Source: Verrucomicrobiota bacterium
GTDB taxonomy: Bacteria > Verrucomicrobiota > Verrucomicrobiia > Limisphaerales > JAFMIX01
Assembly (NCBI GenBank): GCA_026397895.1
Contig: JAPLTZ010000296.1
Location: 8,408-24,075 of the forward strand
Length of the DNA stretch: 15,668 nt
Direction of reading: 5' to 3'
Part shown: piece after piece, positions 1-7,661 of the stretch
Layout: every line of letters starts with the position of its first letter
How positions within the stretch are numbered: the first letter of the stretch is position 1
The notes under the pieces: model-generated
Seen by the model: the letters and a program-made list of their open reading frames with translations, nothing else
What the model was told of the DNA's origin: nothing
Database searches by the model: none
Program-made: the position numbers and the translations under genes

Positions 1-390
1 TACGGCAGCCTCGACTGGCTCGTCGCGTGGCTGTCCGGCCAGAAGGGCCAGTTCGTCAACGCCCAGCATCTCGGCTGGCTGAGCGGCTGGCTGATGGTGC
101 TGCCGAACGCGGTGCTGGCGTTTTACTACGGCTGGAAGCGGCAGCCGGAGGTCGTCTATACCTCGCAGGTGGGCGACGGTCACATCTGCATCCCGTTTTG
201 CATCGGAATTTTTGCGCTGTTCCAGACGTTCACGGTGTCGCACTCGTTCACGCTGGGGATGCAACTGCTGGCGGGAGCCACGGCGGTGCATTTTGTTTTT
301 GTGGCGCTGTTTGGACAACTGCCGCGCTTTGTGGCGCTGGTGCTGCTGGCGGGCTACGGGGTGTTCTGCTACCGGGGGCTGGGGAACTGA
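1..390 (+). CDS. C-terminal fragment of a polytopic membrane protein (possibly a cation/Ca2+ exchanger-type protein)
   Basis: The frame is open from the first base, so the gene starts outside the window; 129 codons are visible before TGA at 388-390. Four hydrophobic stretches look like membrane helices, at visible residues 27-43, 62-80, 88-105 and 109-124, separated by short polar loops. The loop after the first helix carries a WKRQPEVVYTSQVGDGHICIP stretch (residues 45-65). The helix density and this loop faintly recall bacterial sodium/calcium antiporter-like proteins, but I see no clear alpha-repeat motif, so only 'multi-pass membrane protein' is well supported. An ATG at 94 exists but the hydrophobic protein clearly continues upstream of it. 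The gene converges on the hypothetical gene at 392-817 with a single base between the two stop codons, leaving no room for a separate terminator. Confidence 0.7.
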   Translation, partial: YGSLDWLVAWLSGQKGQFVNAQHLGWLSGWLMVLPNAVLAFYYGWKRQPEVVYTSQVGDGHICIPFCIGIFALFQTFTVSHSFTLGMQLLAGATAVHFVFVALFGQLPRFVALVLLAGYGVFCYRGLGN

Positions 391-391
391 A

Positions 392-817
392 TCAGGCGGT
401 GGCCGTGACGCGGTCGGCGCGGAACTTGTCGGCGAGTTCGGCGAAAGGAATCTGCGCGTTCAGCCAGCGCGGGTTTTTCGTGATCTCGTCCATCGAGCGG
501 CTGGTGTGGTTGCAGATGAGGTAGATCCCCGCGCCGACGATGAGGAAGGCTTCCACCTTCGTGCCGACGCCGTGGCGGGCGAATTCAAAATCGCCGATGC
601 CGTGGGTGTTGCTCAGGAGATCCACGCGGAGGTCCTTGATGTCGCTCGCGAAATTTTTCTGGAAATCCTCGCGGCGCGGGCCGGTGTAGCCCAGCAGCGT
701 GCCCTTGCGTTCCATGAAGGAGACGATGGCCCACTCGTCGAACACGACGCCCTGATACGCCGCGTTCATGCGGTCGGCGCATTGTTTGATGAGCTGGTTG
801 GCCTGTTCGAGTGTCAT
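392..817 (-). CDS. Hypothetical protein, 141 aa, last gene of the nfr-like operon
   Basis: I chose the ATG at 817 because the product from there reads as an ordinary soluble protein (starting MTLEQANQLIKQ), whereas upstream codons would overlap the end of the nfrB-like gene. The protein has no signal peptide or membrane segment. It contains a compact alpha/beta-looking core with several aromatic and charged stretches: FDEWAIVSF, YTGPRREDFQKNF, HGIGDFEFARHGVGTK and IYLICNHTSRSMDEI. I do not recognise the family or any catalytic motif. It lies 70 nt downstream of the nfrB-like stop on the same strand, so it may be the last cistron of that operon or a separate gene. There is no convincing Shine-Dalgarno sequence ahead of the ATG. 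The conserved-looking Gly/His/Phe-rich centre suggests a real protein rather than a chance frame. Confidence 0.7.
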   Translation of the reverse strand: MTLEQANQLIKQCADRMNAAYQGVVFDEWAIVSFMERKGTLLGYTGPRREDFQKNFASDIKDLRVDLLSNTHGIGDFEFARHGVGTKVEAFLIVGAGIYLICNHTSRSMDEITKNPRWLNAQIPFAELADKFRADRVTATA

Positions 818-887
818 GGCGGAAAAGAATTTCGCGGCAAGCAAAACAAGTTTGCCGCCGCGAAACAAGTTGAATCGCGCCGCCGGG

Positions 888-2375
888 TCAGGCCGCCGCC
901 GCGAGGCTGCGGAGCTTGGCGGCGTCCGCCATGGTGAGCGCCTGGAAGCAGATGGGGTAGCCGGCCAGCCGGTCGTAGATTTCCTGCAAGACCTGCGCGG
1001 ACGGCATCTGCGCCAGCCCGATGCGGAGCGCGCCGTTGCTTTCCTGCAACGGATAGCAGTGGTTCTCCACCGCGAAGCCGGGCGGCAGGATGGGCAGCAG
1101 CCGCCGGACCTCGGCCTCCTGCCACGTCTCGGCGACGGGCAGGTTTGCGACTTCAAGGAAGGCCTGGTGTAATTGCTCCTCGGTGACCATGTTCTGCATC
1201 AGCAGCCATTTCGGGATGGGGTCGGCAATCAATTCGCGGAAAATCTTCACGTCGGGCGCGGCGTTTTTCGCCAGAGCGCCGTTGGTGACGAGCCGGTCCA
1301 CCAGCGCCTGGTCGGAATCGAGTTCGATGCCGGAGACGCGGGCGGCGAGCTCCAGTTTGTCCGGCAATTCGGCGGCCAGCGCGGTCGGGCCGAGCTTGGC
1401 GTTGAGCCATTGGGCGGATTGCGGATGCGGGACGGCGGCGGTCAGCGCCCGGCCGTTGCCGGCGGGCAACATGCGGTGCAGCCACCAGTAGCCGACGCCA
1501 AATTTGCGGTAGGCGTCGCGGTCGAGCTTGAATTCCTTCGTCTCCCACGGCGGGCAGCCGAGGACTTCGGCCCAGAGTTTGCGGGAGGTGGCGGGGTCGA
1601 GCAGCGCGAGGTCAACGAGGACGTCCGGCAGGCTGCGGCGGGTGGCGTGCTGGTTGATGAGGGCTTCGAGGAAGCTGGCGGGTTCGGCCTGGGCGGCTTC
1701 CTGAAAACGGCCGAGCGCGGCTTCCATGCGCGAGGGCGGCAGCACGAGGCGCGGATACACGCGGTTGCGGACGAACTTGATGTTCTCCGGGCGGGCGAGG
1801 ACGGCTTCGATGGTCTGGCCGCCGAACCGGGCGCGCAGTTGGTCCAGCTGCCCGTTGGCGGGCGGTTCGCGGAGGGCGAGCAGCACGGTGCCGTTGTGCT
1901 GGCTGACCGGGATGATTTCGAGGGCGGCGGATTGTTTTTCCGAAAATTGCAGCAGCAGGTTGCCGGGCACTTCGGACGGGTTGACGGCCTTGACGGGCAG
2001 GTGGGAATATTTCGACCAGATGTCGGTGAACTGTTTTTCGTCGATGAGGCCGAGCCGGAGCAGGGCGAGCGGCACGGAAACGTCTTTCTGCGTTTCGAGC
2101 GCCTGCACGATCTGGTCGCGGGTGACGAGGCCTTCGGCGACGAGCAAGTCCTCGATGCTGCGCTTGTATTCGCTCAGTTCCGCCTCGCCGGGGAAGACGT
2201 GCATGGTCTTGAGCCAGACGATGGGCGTGCCGAAGAGGCGGTTGGCGAGATACATTTTGGCCGCGCGCCAGGTGGCGAAGAAGTTGATGAAGTTGCCGAA
2301 CATGAGGCGCGGGATGGAGAACAGCGCCTGCTTGTTGTTGTAGATGGCGGCGACGCTGATGTATTTCTGCACCAT
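888..2375 (-). CDS. nfrB: NfrB-like protein, C-terminal part (MshEN-like regulatory modules), separated from the GT2 part by an in-frame TAG
   Basis: This frame is the direct continuation of 2433-3602: same strand, same phase, divided only by a TAG at 2433-2435. The first ATG after the stop is at 2375, but the 19 codons between also look like native membrane-helix sequence. From 2375, residues 1-65 are a membrane-proximal segment. Three successive modules resembling the MshEN/GspE N-terminal fold follow, at roughly 70-205, 235-340 and 375-480. E. coli NfrB has the same order, a GT2 domain followed by MshEN, which there responds to cyclic di-GMP. In the best-preserved module the usual Arg-Leu-Gly before each helix-Gly turn is replaced (Ser-Ile-Glu at 73-75 and Ser-Val-Pro at 100-102), so ligand binding cannot be assumed. 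No ATPase domain follows, which argues against a GspE/PilB-type protein. The gene ends in TGA at 888-890. Whether this half is translated independently is unknown. Confidence 0.75.
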   Translation of the reverse strand: MVQKYISVAAIYNNKQALFSIPRLMFGNFINFFATWRAAKMYLANRLFGTPIVWLKTMHVFPGEAELSEYKRSIEDLLVAEGLVTRDQIVQALETQKDVSVPLALLRLGLIDEKQFTDIWSKYSHLPVKAVNPSEVPGNLLLQFSEKQSAALEIIPVSQHNGTVLLALREPPANGQLDQLRARFGGQTIEAVLARPENIKFVRNRVYPRLVLPPSRMEAALGRFQEAAQAEPASFLEALINQHATRRSLPDVLVDLALLDPATSRKLWAEVLGCPPWETKEFKLDRDAYRKFGVGYWWLHRMLPAGNGRALTAAVPHPQSAQWLNAKLGPTALAAELPDKLELAARVSGIELDSDQALVDRLVTNGALAKNAAPDVKIFRELIADPIPKWLLMQNMVTEEQLHQAFLEVANLPVAETWQEAEVRRLLPILPPGFAVENHCYPLQESNGALRIGLAQMPSAQVLQEIYDRLAGYPICFQALTMADAAKLRSLAAAA

Positions 2376-2432
2376 GCGATACAGCAGCAGCGCCGTGCAC
2401 AGGATGGCGACTTTCCACAGCAGCGAGCCGGC

Positions 2433-3602
2433 CTAGAACAGCGGCGGGATGTAAATGCTCTCTGCCCACGGCGTGAAGTTGAACGCCTGCCGGAAAAAGA
2501 TGAACATCAGCACCACATAGCCGATCATGTTCAGCAAGTGCGTCAGCGGCGCGCGCCGGTCGCGCAACAGCGTGTAGCGCATCGCCCAAGTGCCCGCCCA
2601 GCCGGTCTGCTCCCACGTCTGGAACGAGATGCCGAGAATCCAGCGCGAACGCTGGCGCACGGCGGTGGCGAATTCGGTGGGGAAATTCTCGCGGATGGCG
2701 ACGATTTCGGTGACAACTTCCGGGTCGCCGAGCGAGCCGTCCTTGCGCGGCTTGCGCACGAGACGCTCGACCGGGTAGCTCATCACGCCGACGCGGTAGC
2801 CGGCGCGCTTGATGCGGATGCCAATCTCGTAATCCTCGGTGATGTTGCCGACGCGGAAGGGGTCGCCGCCGTTTTCCGCCGCGAGGCGTTCCAGCACGGT
2901 GCGCGAGAAGGCCGTGCCCACGCCGGCGGACGGCACCACGCCGCCGATGCTCTGGCGGATGAACATGTCCTTGGTGTGCAGTTCGGCGAAATCGTCCACG
3001 TAGGTGTTGCCCACCCAGTATTTCAGCACGGGCAGTTCCAGCGCGAACACGGGCATCTGGCCCATGTCGTAGGTTTTGGGGACGTAGTGGTTGTAGACCT
3101 TCAGCGCGAGCGGATGGATGATGTCCTCGGCGTCGTGCAGCGCGGCGAGGGCGTATTCGCGGACGCCGGGGACTTCGTTCAGGCGCGCGGCGCGGTAAAT
3201 CCAGTTGAGGCAGTCCGCCTTGCTGGTCGGGCCGGGGTGCGGCACCATGACCTTGTGGATGCGCGGGTTCTTGGCGCAGATTTCGTCCACGCAATGGATG
3301 GTCTCCGGGTCGTTGGGATAGACGCCGATGAAGATGTCGTATTTTTCGTAGAGGATGACGCGGGAGGCGTATTCGGCCATCTTGTTGACGACGCCGCCCT
3401 CTTTCCACGCGGGCACGAACAGCGCGATCCATTGTTCCGGCGCGAGGCGCAATTCCTGGACGGAAATGTGCGGCATTTTCCGCTGCCGCCAGAGGTAGAA
3501 CAGGAACTGCGAATCAAAAATGAGGTCATCCAGGCCGTTGATCAAAAAGCCGATGCCGGCGACGTAGCCCAGAACCAGAAAGATTTGTTGGATTGTTTCC
3601 AT
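2433..3602 (-). CDS. nfrB: NfrB-like GT2 glycosyltransferase, N-terminal catalytic part, ended by an in-frame amber codon
   Basis: This is a processive-type inner-membrane GT2 glycosyltransferase. Residues 5-24 form a first membrane helix. The cytosolic catalytic domain shows the family motifs in order: a VPAWKEGG strand (63-70), DAED as the DxD-like nucleotide-sugar/metal site (157-160), TED holding the catalytic-base Asp region (255-257), and QRSRW as the QxxRW acceptor motif (317-321). A second helix lies near 353-372. The closest family known to me is phage N4 adsorption protein B, which polymerises a ManNAc-containing glycan in E. coli. Translation stops at TAG (2433-2435) after residue 389, immediately before another predicted helix (WKVAILCTALLLY). 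The same frame then stays open to 888, so the intact gene would be about 904 codons. The ATG at 3602 overlaps the stop of the nfrA-like gene (TAATG), indicating translational coupling. Confidence 0.85.
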   Translation of the reverse strand: METIQQIFLVLGYVAGIGFLINGLDDLIFDSQFLFYLWRQRKMPHISVQELRLAPEQWIALFVPAWKEGGVVNKMAEYASRVILYEKYDIFIGVYPNDPETIHCVDEICAKNPRIHKVMVPHPGPTSKADCLNWIYRAARLNEVPGVREYALAALHDAEDIIHPLALKVYNHYVPKTYDMGQMPVFALELPVLKYWVGNTYVDDFAELHTKDMFIRQSIGGVVPSAGVGTAFSRTVLERLAAENGGDPFRVGNITEDYEIGIRIKRAGYRVGVMSYPVERLVRKPRKDGSLGDPEVVTEIVAIRENFPTEFATAVRQRSRWILGISFQTWEQTGWAGTWAMRYTLLRDRRAPLTHLLNMIGYVVLMFIFFRQAFNFTPWAESIYIPPLF

Positions 3603-5650
3603 TACCAGCTTGCTCCTACGGAAAGGCTGACGCGGAAATCATCATACGAACCCGCCGCGCCACCCCGGATGTTCAAGTCGTCCCGGCCAAAATAATATCC
3701 CTCGATCCACTCGGCCTTCAGCACGACCTGCCAGCCCCGGCGCGGCTCCCAGATCAGCCGCGCGCCCGGCCCGATCTCGAACAAGTTGTCGAAATAATTC
3801 CCCCTCACGTCCCACGCCACGTTTTCCACCGCGTAGGCGTCCAGCGCCATCTTCGGGCCGAACTGCACCAGCCGGAAACCTTCGTGCGCCTGCCCGTAAC
3901 CCAGCCAACTGTCATGGCGTTGATACCACGAAAAATCCGCGCCCACATCCGCGAACCAGTCGCCGCGCCACATCGGCGAATACGAGAACGGGCACTTCAC
4001 GTCCTCCGCGTCCACCGGCGCGTTCGTGCTCGCGTAATCCTTGAACTTCACGCCCGGCCCCCACGACTTGAAGCCGTAGATGCCCGCCTGCCAGTCCCAC
4101 GCCCAGTCGCCGTTGTTGCGGCGGTCCAGCAGATCCTTGTTGATGCCGGCCTCGGCGTAGAGAAAAAGGTATTGCGTCGGGAACGGCTGCGCCCGCACGC
4201 CGCCGACGAAGCTCACCGAGTTGTCCGCGACGATCGTCTGCTGCACGCCCGCGCCGGACTTCGTGTCCACGCTGAGCTGCGCGCCGACATACGGCTGCAA
4301 CCGCCGCGCGTGCGGAACGGAAGTGCCCTCGCGGATGAAGCCCGAACCGATGACCGTGTCGTAGCGCTCGTGGTAATCGCCGGAGAGATACATCTCGCCC
4401 CACTGCTGCTTGTCCACGTTGCACATGCCGGGCAAGGCGGTCAGGCGGCGCTTCGCCTCGGTCGCGGCGGCGGTGTCTTTGTTCTCGTCCTTGATTTTCT
4501 TCAGGATCACCGAGGAATCCTCCCAGCGATGCGCCGAGACGAGCAGGTCGGCGCGGAGGAAGGCGACCTCGACCGACTGCGGGCGTGATTGCGCCATTTT
4601 CTCGCCGACCTGGATGGCGCGGTCGGTCTGGCCGAGGGATTGCAGCGAATACAGCCGCTGCAATTCCATGTCCCACGAAAGCGTGCCGCGCTGTTTTTCC
4701 AATTCATCAATCGCCGCGACCACTTCCTTGTATTTCTGTTTGCCGGCGAGGTTGTAAATGATTTCTTCGGCGCTCACCTTCACCGGCTCGATGGGCGCGG
4801 TGGCGACGGCAACGGCGGCGTCCTGCTTGTGGACTTCCTCCAGCCGGTTGTTGGCGGTGATGGCGGCGGAGGTGCCGGGATTTTCGGACAGCACGCGCTG
4901 CCAGATGGCGACGGCTTCGTCCTTGCGGCCGAGTTGCATGAGCAGGTCGGCGCGGAGCAGCGCGAGGTCGGTGGCTTTGGGATAACGGCCGGCCAATTCA
5001 TCGGCGCGGAGCAGGGCGGGCGCGTATTTCTGGAGGTTCTGCATCGCGTAGAGGCGTTGCATTTCCATCTCGAAACCCAACGGCCATTGCTTTTCCAGCG
5101 CGTCCACGGCGGCGACGACTTCCTCGTGCTTGAACTCGCGGGCGAGGGCGTAGACTTCCGATTCGGCCTTGTATTTCGCGGCGCGGGCCTGGTCGGCTTT
5201 CAACCGGCTGGCGGCTTCGGCGGCGGCGAGGGCGACATCGCGGTTGCCGGAGGATTGGAGTTCGGTGAAAACTTTTTCCGCATCGGCGTCGCGCTGGAGG
5301 AGGACGTATTCGACGCCGAGTTTGAAATAGGCGGCTTCGCGGGCCGGATTCATGCGGTGCAGGCTTTCGAGCAGCGGCACGGCTTCGTCGTGGCGGCCGA
5401 GCGAGGCGAGGAGCACGGCGTAATCGAAGGTGGCCTGCGCGTCGGCGGGGCGGGCGGCGAGGTAGCTGCGGAAGTTGACGGCGGATTCGGCGGGCCGGCC
5501 CTGCTGCGCGGCGTCGTAGGCTTTCTTGCGGAGCGAAAGGGCGTCGATGGCCTGCGCGTCGGCGCTGGTGTTTTCGGGGAACAGCCACCAAGCCATGCAC
5601 GCGGGCGCGATGACCAATCCGAGCAGGATTATCGCAATCAGTTTTTTCAT
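3602..5650 (-). CDS. nfrA: NfrA-like TPR and outer-membrane protein (putative exopolysaccharide secretin)
   Basis: The 682-aa product starts with a signal peptide (about residues 1-20) and continues with TPR-like alpha-helical repeats to about 405. The last 270 residues are rich in Trp, Tyr and Gly with alternating polar and hydrophobic strands, and end in Ser-Trp, as expected for an outer-membrane barrel recognised by the BAM complex. This layout, and the C-terminal RAQPFP...LYAEAGINKDLL region (487-508), match the C-terminal domain of phage N4 adsorption protein A. Residues 165-272 and 297-404 are similar to each other (EVVAA[VI]D.LEKQ, ME[ML]QRLY, LRADLL, AA.T..NRL/KRRL), indicating an internal duplication of about 108 residues. 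ATG at 5650 overlaps the upstream stop (ATGA), and the TAA overlaps the nfrB-like ATG. The likely role is export of the polymer made by the NfrB-like partner. Confidence 0.85.
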   Translation of the reverse strand: MKKLIAIILLGLVIAPACMAWWLFPENTSADAQAIDALSLRKKAYDAAQQGRPAESAVNFRSYLAARPADAQATFDYAVLLASLGRHDEAVPLLESLHRMNPAREAAYFKLGVEYVLLQRDADAEKVFTELQSSGNRDVALAAAEAASRLKADQARAAKYKAESEVYALAREFKHEEVVAAVDALEKQWPLGFEMEMQRLYAMQNLQKYAPALLRADELAGRYPKATDLALLRADLLMQLGRKDEAVAIWQRVLSENPGTSAAITANNRLEEVHKQDAAVAVATAPIEPVKVSAEEIIYNLAGKQKYKEVVAAIDELEKQRGTLSWDMELQRLYSLQSLGQTDRAIQVGEKMAQSRPQSVEVAFLRADLLVSAHRWEDSSVILKKIKDENKDTAAATEAKRRLTALPGMCNVDKQQWGEMYLSGDYHERYDTVIGSGFIREGTSVPHARRLQPYVGAQLSVDTKSGAGVQQTIVADNSVSFVGGVRAQPFPTQYLFLYAEAGINKDLLDRRNNGDWAWDWQAGIYGFKSWGPGVKFKDYASTNAPVDAEDVKCPFSYSPMWRGDWFADVGADFSWYQRHDSWLGYGQAHEGFRLVQFGPKMALDAYAVENVAWDVRGNYFDNLFEIGPGARLIWEPRRGWQVVLKAEWIEGYYFGRDDLNIRGGAAGSYDDFRVSLSVGASW

Positions 5651-6249
5651 GGTTTCGCTTCGGTGATTTGGAACAGTTCGTAATCGCCATTGCCGCGGCG
5701 CTGGAGCAGTTGTTCGCCGCTGACGGGCGCGGCGGCGGGTTCTTCGGCGAGCAATTTGCCGGTGCGGTCAAAGGCTTTCCAGGCGATGCGCGCGTTCTGC
5801 ACGGTGATGTGGCGCGAGGCGTTGCCGGTGAGCAGGACAACTTCGGGCAACTGCACCCAATGATCGCCGTCGGCGAGGTCGAGGAAGGGCGCTTTCAATT
5901 GGTCGAGCAGGCGGACGGCCTGGCCGAGTTTTTCGTCCGTCAGGTAGGCGGGAAAGGAAACCGTGGAGAGCGTGCCGCGCAGCTTGGTCTGGATTTCGGC
6001 GCGGGCCTGAATCTGCCGCAACGCCGCGCGCTGGCCGGTGACGACGCCGAGGTTTTCCGGGATGATGAGGCGGCCGAAATCATCCGAGGTGACGGCGCTG
6101 CCGGTGAATTTTTCCAACCCGGTGGCGTCGGAAAGCTGCACGCGCTCGACGGCGGTGGAGAAGTGGTGGGCGATTTCCGTGTAATCCAGGCGCGAGGCGG
6201 AGCCGAAGGGCGTGATCCAGCCGAGCGGGAAGAGGTCGCGCTTCAGCAT
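5647..6249 (-). pseudogene. C-terminal fragment of a DUF2334-type polysaccharide deacetylase (downstream of frame break)
   Basis: The frame stays open upstream of the ATG at 6249, back to a stop at 6358-6360. The codons in that extension (GTGPEFWDATVDRPLPDD, then YVRERVQQSIRQ) look native: they resemble the stretch of YdaL-like DUF2334 deacetylases that follows the catalytic His motif. The ATG at 6249 is therefore internal and this is the 3' part of the gene that starts at 7196. Further on, LFPLGWITPFGSASRLDYTEIAHHFST (residues 6-32 from the internal ATG) matches the family's region around its usual PPHYA-type motif, although here the motif reads TPFGSAS. The end of the gene overlaps the nfrA-like ATG (ATGA). 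Annotation pipelines may call this half as a separate 200-aa gene; I consider that misleading. Confidence 0.75.
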
Positions 6250-7196
6250 CTGCCGGATGCTCTGTTGGACGCGTTCGCGGACGTAGTCGGCGCCGTCGTC
6301 GGGGAGCGGGCGGTCAACGGTGGCGTCCCAGAATTCGGGTCCAGTTCCTCGATTTTTTTAGTTTCCGGATTCCAGTAGGCAGGGATGACGCCGACGATGA
6401 AGGCGATGCCGCTTTGATGCAGGTAATCCACCAGATGCCGGAATTCGACGTGATCCTGGTGGCAATGATAGCCGTCAATCCGCACGCAGACCGCCGACGG
6501 AGGGAGTTGGGCCGCGCCGTAGAAATCAAGGAGCAGGTCGTCGAACAGGGGACTGTTGGCGATGGTCGGCAGGGCGGCGAAGAAGGTGACGGGGCCGGTT
6601 TTCCAAGCGAGGGGATGGGTGATGACGGCGTCGCCGTTGGTGACGGTCACGCTCATGATGGCGGCGGCGGTGTTGGTGGGGTTGAGTTGCGCGGGCAGCC
6701 AGATGGAGAACGGCACGGGCCAGTCGCGGCCAAGGTAGGCGACTTGGTCAACGGGTTTCGCGGCGGCGAAGGGGGCGATGTCGAACTGGCCGTCGAATTG
6801 CGGCTGGTGGGCGAGTTGTTCGGCGCCGTAGCCGACCCACAGCACGGGGCGCGGGGATTGGGCGATGGTTTCCAGCAGCGCGGCGGGCAGCGCGGGGAAG
6901 GGTTGCGGGCAGAACACGACGAGGTAATCGGCGGCGGCGAGTTTGTTGGTGTCCAGTTGCTGGACGGAAACGGTGTCCAACTGGCTGCCGACGCGGCGCA
7001 GGTGGAGCTTGAGGGCGGCGAGGTCGTCGGCGAGGGAGTAGGAAGCGTGGGTTTCGGAATAAACGACGAGCGTTTTGGCCTCGACGCCTTTGGCGGCGGG
7101 CGGGCGGTTGAGCAATGACTGGGCGCTCCCTTTTTCGAGGGTCGCGAACAGGGTCAAGGCGACGATTGCCGTCAGGATGTTGCGGGTGAATTTCAT
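6243..7196 (-). pseudogene. N-terminal fragment of a DUF2334-type polysaccharide deacetylase, broken near 6330-6350
   Basis: The product starts with a signal peptide (residues 1-25, cleavage likely after GSA), followed by a Rossmann-like domain (about 40-135) that recalls the glutamine-amidotransferase-like part seen in some DUF2334 proteins. The deacetylase domain begins at VCVRIDGYH (236-244), where the family usually has Arg-Ile-Asp-Asp; the second Asp is Gly here. It continues through a GIAFIVGVIPAYWNPETK helix-strand pair (263-280). After KKIEELDP (280-287) the frame becomes low-complexity nonsense ending at 6243, while the homologous continuation lies in another phase. The segment that should hold the family's Gly-Gly-(hydrophobic)-His-Gly-Tyr-x-His-Gln motif is absent from both frames. 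Such deacetylases act on periplasmic or exported polysaccharide, which fits the operon. The ATG at 7196 overlaps the preceding stop (ATGA). Confidence 0.8.
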
Positions 7197-7546
7197 GCCT
7201 CGCCTTCAAGTAGGTTGTTCTGCGCCATTTTTTTACGGTTCCGGGAAATCTGCCAGACGAGCAACAGGCGAAAGAGGACAAACAGAGTCAAAATGACGAT
7301 TGTGCCCACCAACAGGTTGCGGTTAATCCGGGCGGAACGTTCGGAATGGGATTCTGCACCTTCGCTTTGGTCGTCGGCGATTTGCGTTTCCGCCTGTAGC
7401 GAAGTCGCCAGTCCAAGTAGTGGAGACAGTTGCAAATGGTTGGGCTGGGCTTCGGGAGAGGCCGCAGCCACACCGGTGTGGGTTGCGGAAAGCCACCCGG
7501 CCAAGGCCAGGCAAAGCAACCCGCATTTTGTGAAGTGGCCAAACAT
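7193..7546 (-). CDS. Small signal-peptide and single-TM protein, first gene of the nfr-like operon
   Basis: The 117-aa product has an N-terminal signal-like helix (residues 8-28, CGLLCLALAGWLSATHTGVAA), an acidic/polar middle (52-75) and one strong membrane helix (78-98), followed by a basic stop-transfer sequence RNRKK (102-106). The predicted topology is a periplasmic middle and a short cytoplasmic tail. I chose the ATG at 7546 because GAGGAA sits 7 nt upstream on the minus strand (7554-7559), the clearest ribosome-binding site in the window; starts further upstream would put polar residues before the signal peptide. The stop overlaps the deacetylase ATG, so the protein is translationally coupled to the polysaccharide genes. 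I do not recognise a family. An accessory or assembly role at the inner membrane is only an inference from context. Confidence 0.75.
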   Translation of the reverse strand: MFGHFTKCGLLCLALAGWLSATHTGVAAASPEAQPNHLQLSPLLGLATSLQAETQIADDQSEGAESHSERSARINRNLLVGTIVILTLFVLFRLLLVWQISRNRKKMAQNNLLEGEA

Positions 7547-7553
7547 ATTGTGA

Positions 7554-7559
7554 TTCCTC
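7554..7559 (-). promoter_or_regulatory. Strong Shine-Dalgarno site of the nfr-like operon's first gene
   Basis: GAGGAA on the minus strand lies 7 nt before ATG 7546. It fixes the start of the 117-aa gene and stands out because most genes in this window lack a clear Shine-Dalgarno sequence. Confidence 0.7.
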
Positions 7560-7661
7560 AGAATCTTTTGGTCTGAATCGGCTGCCGGCAATTCTGGCAA
7601 ATTTAACCTTGTTCCCCGCAATTTTTCTCACCGGGAATGGAATGTTAAATATACTTTTATG

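Noticed and set aside
888..2375. Type II secretion or pilus ATPase (GspE/PilB) for the MshEN-containing frame
   Set aside because: There is no Walker A/B or ATPase domain, and the frame continues from a GT2 glycosyltransferase as in NfrB.
1173..3695. Plus-strand open frame of about 840 codons
   Set aside because: It is the shadow of the NfrB-like gene; its composition (Gly/Val/Asp/Arg-rich, no motifs) contrasts with the clear GT2 motifs on the minus strand.
6243..6360. Programmed frameshift in the deacetylase gene
   Set aside because: No slippery heptamer or downstream structure is evident, and the expected catalytic segment is missing altogether, so a deletion fits better.
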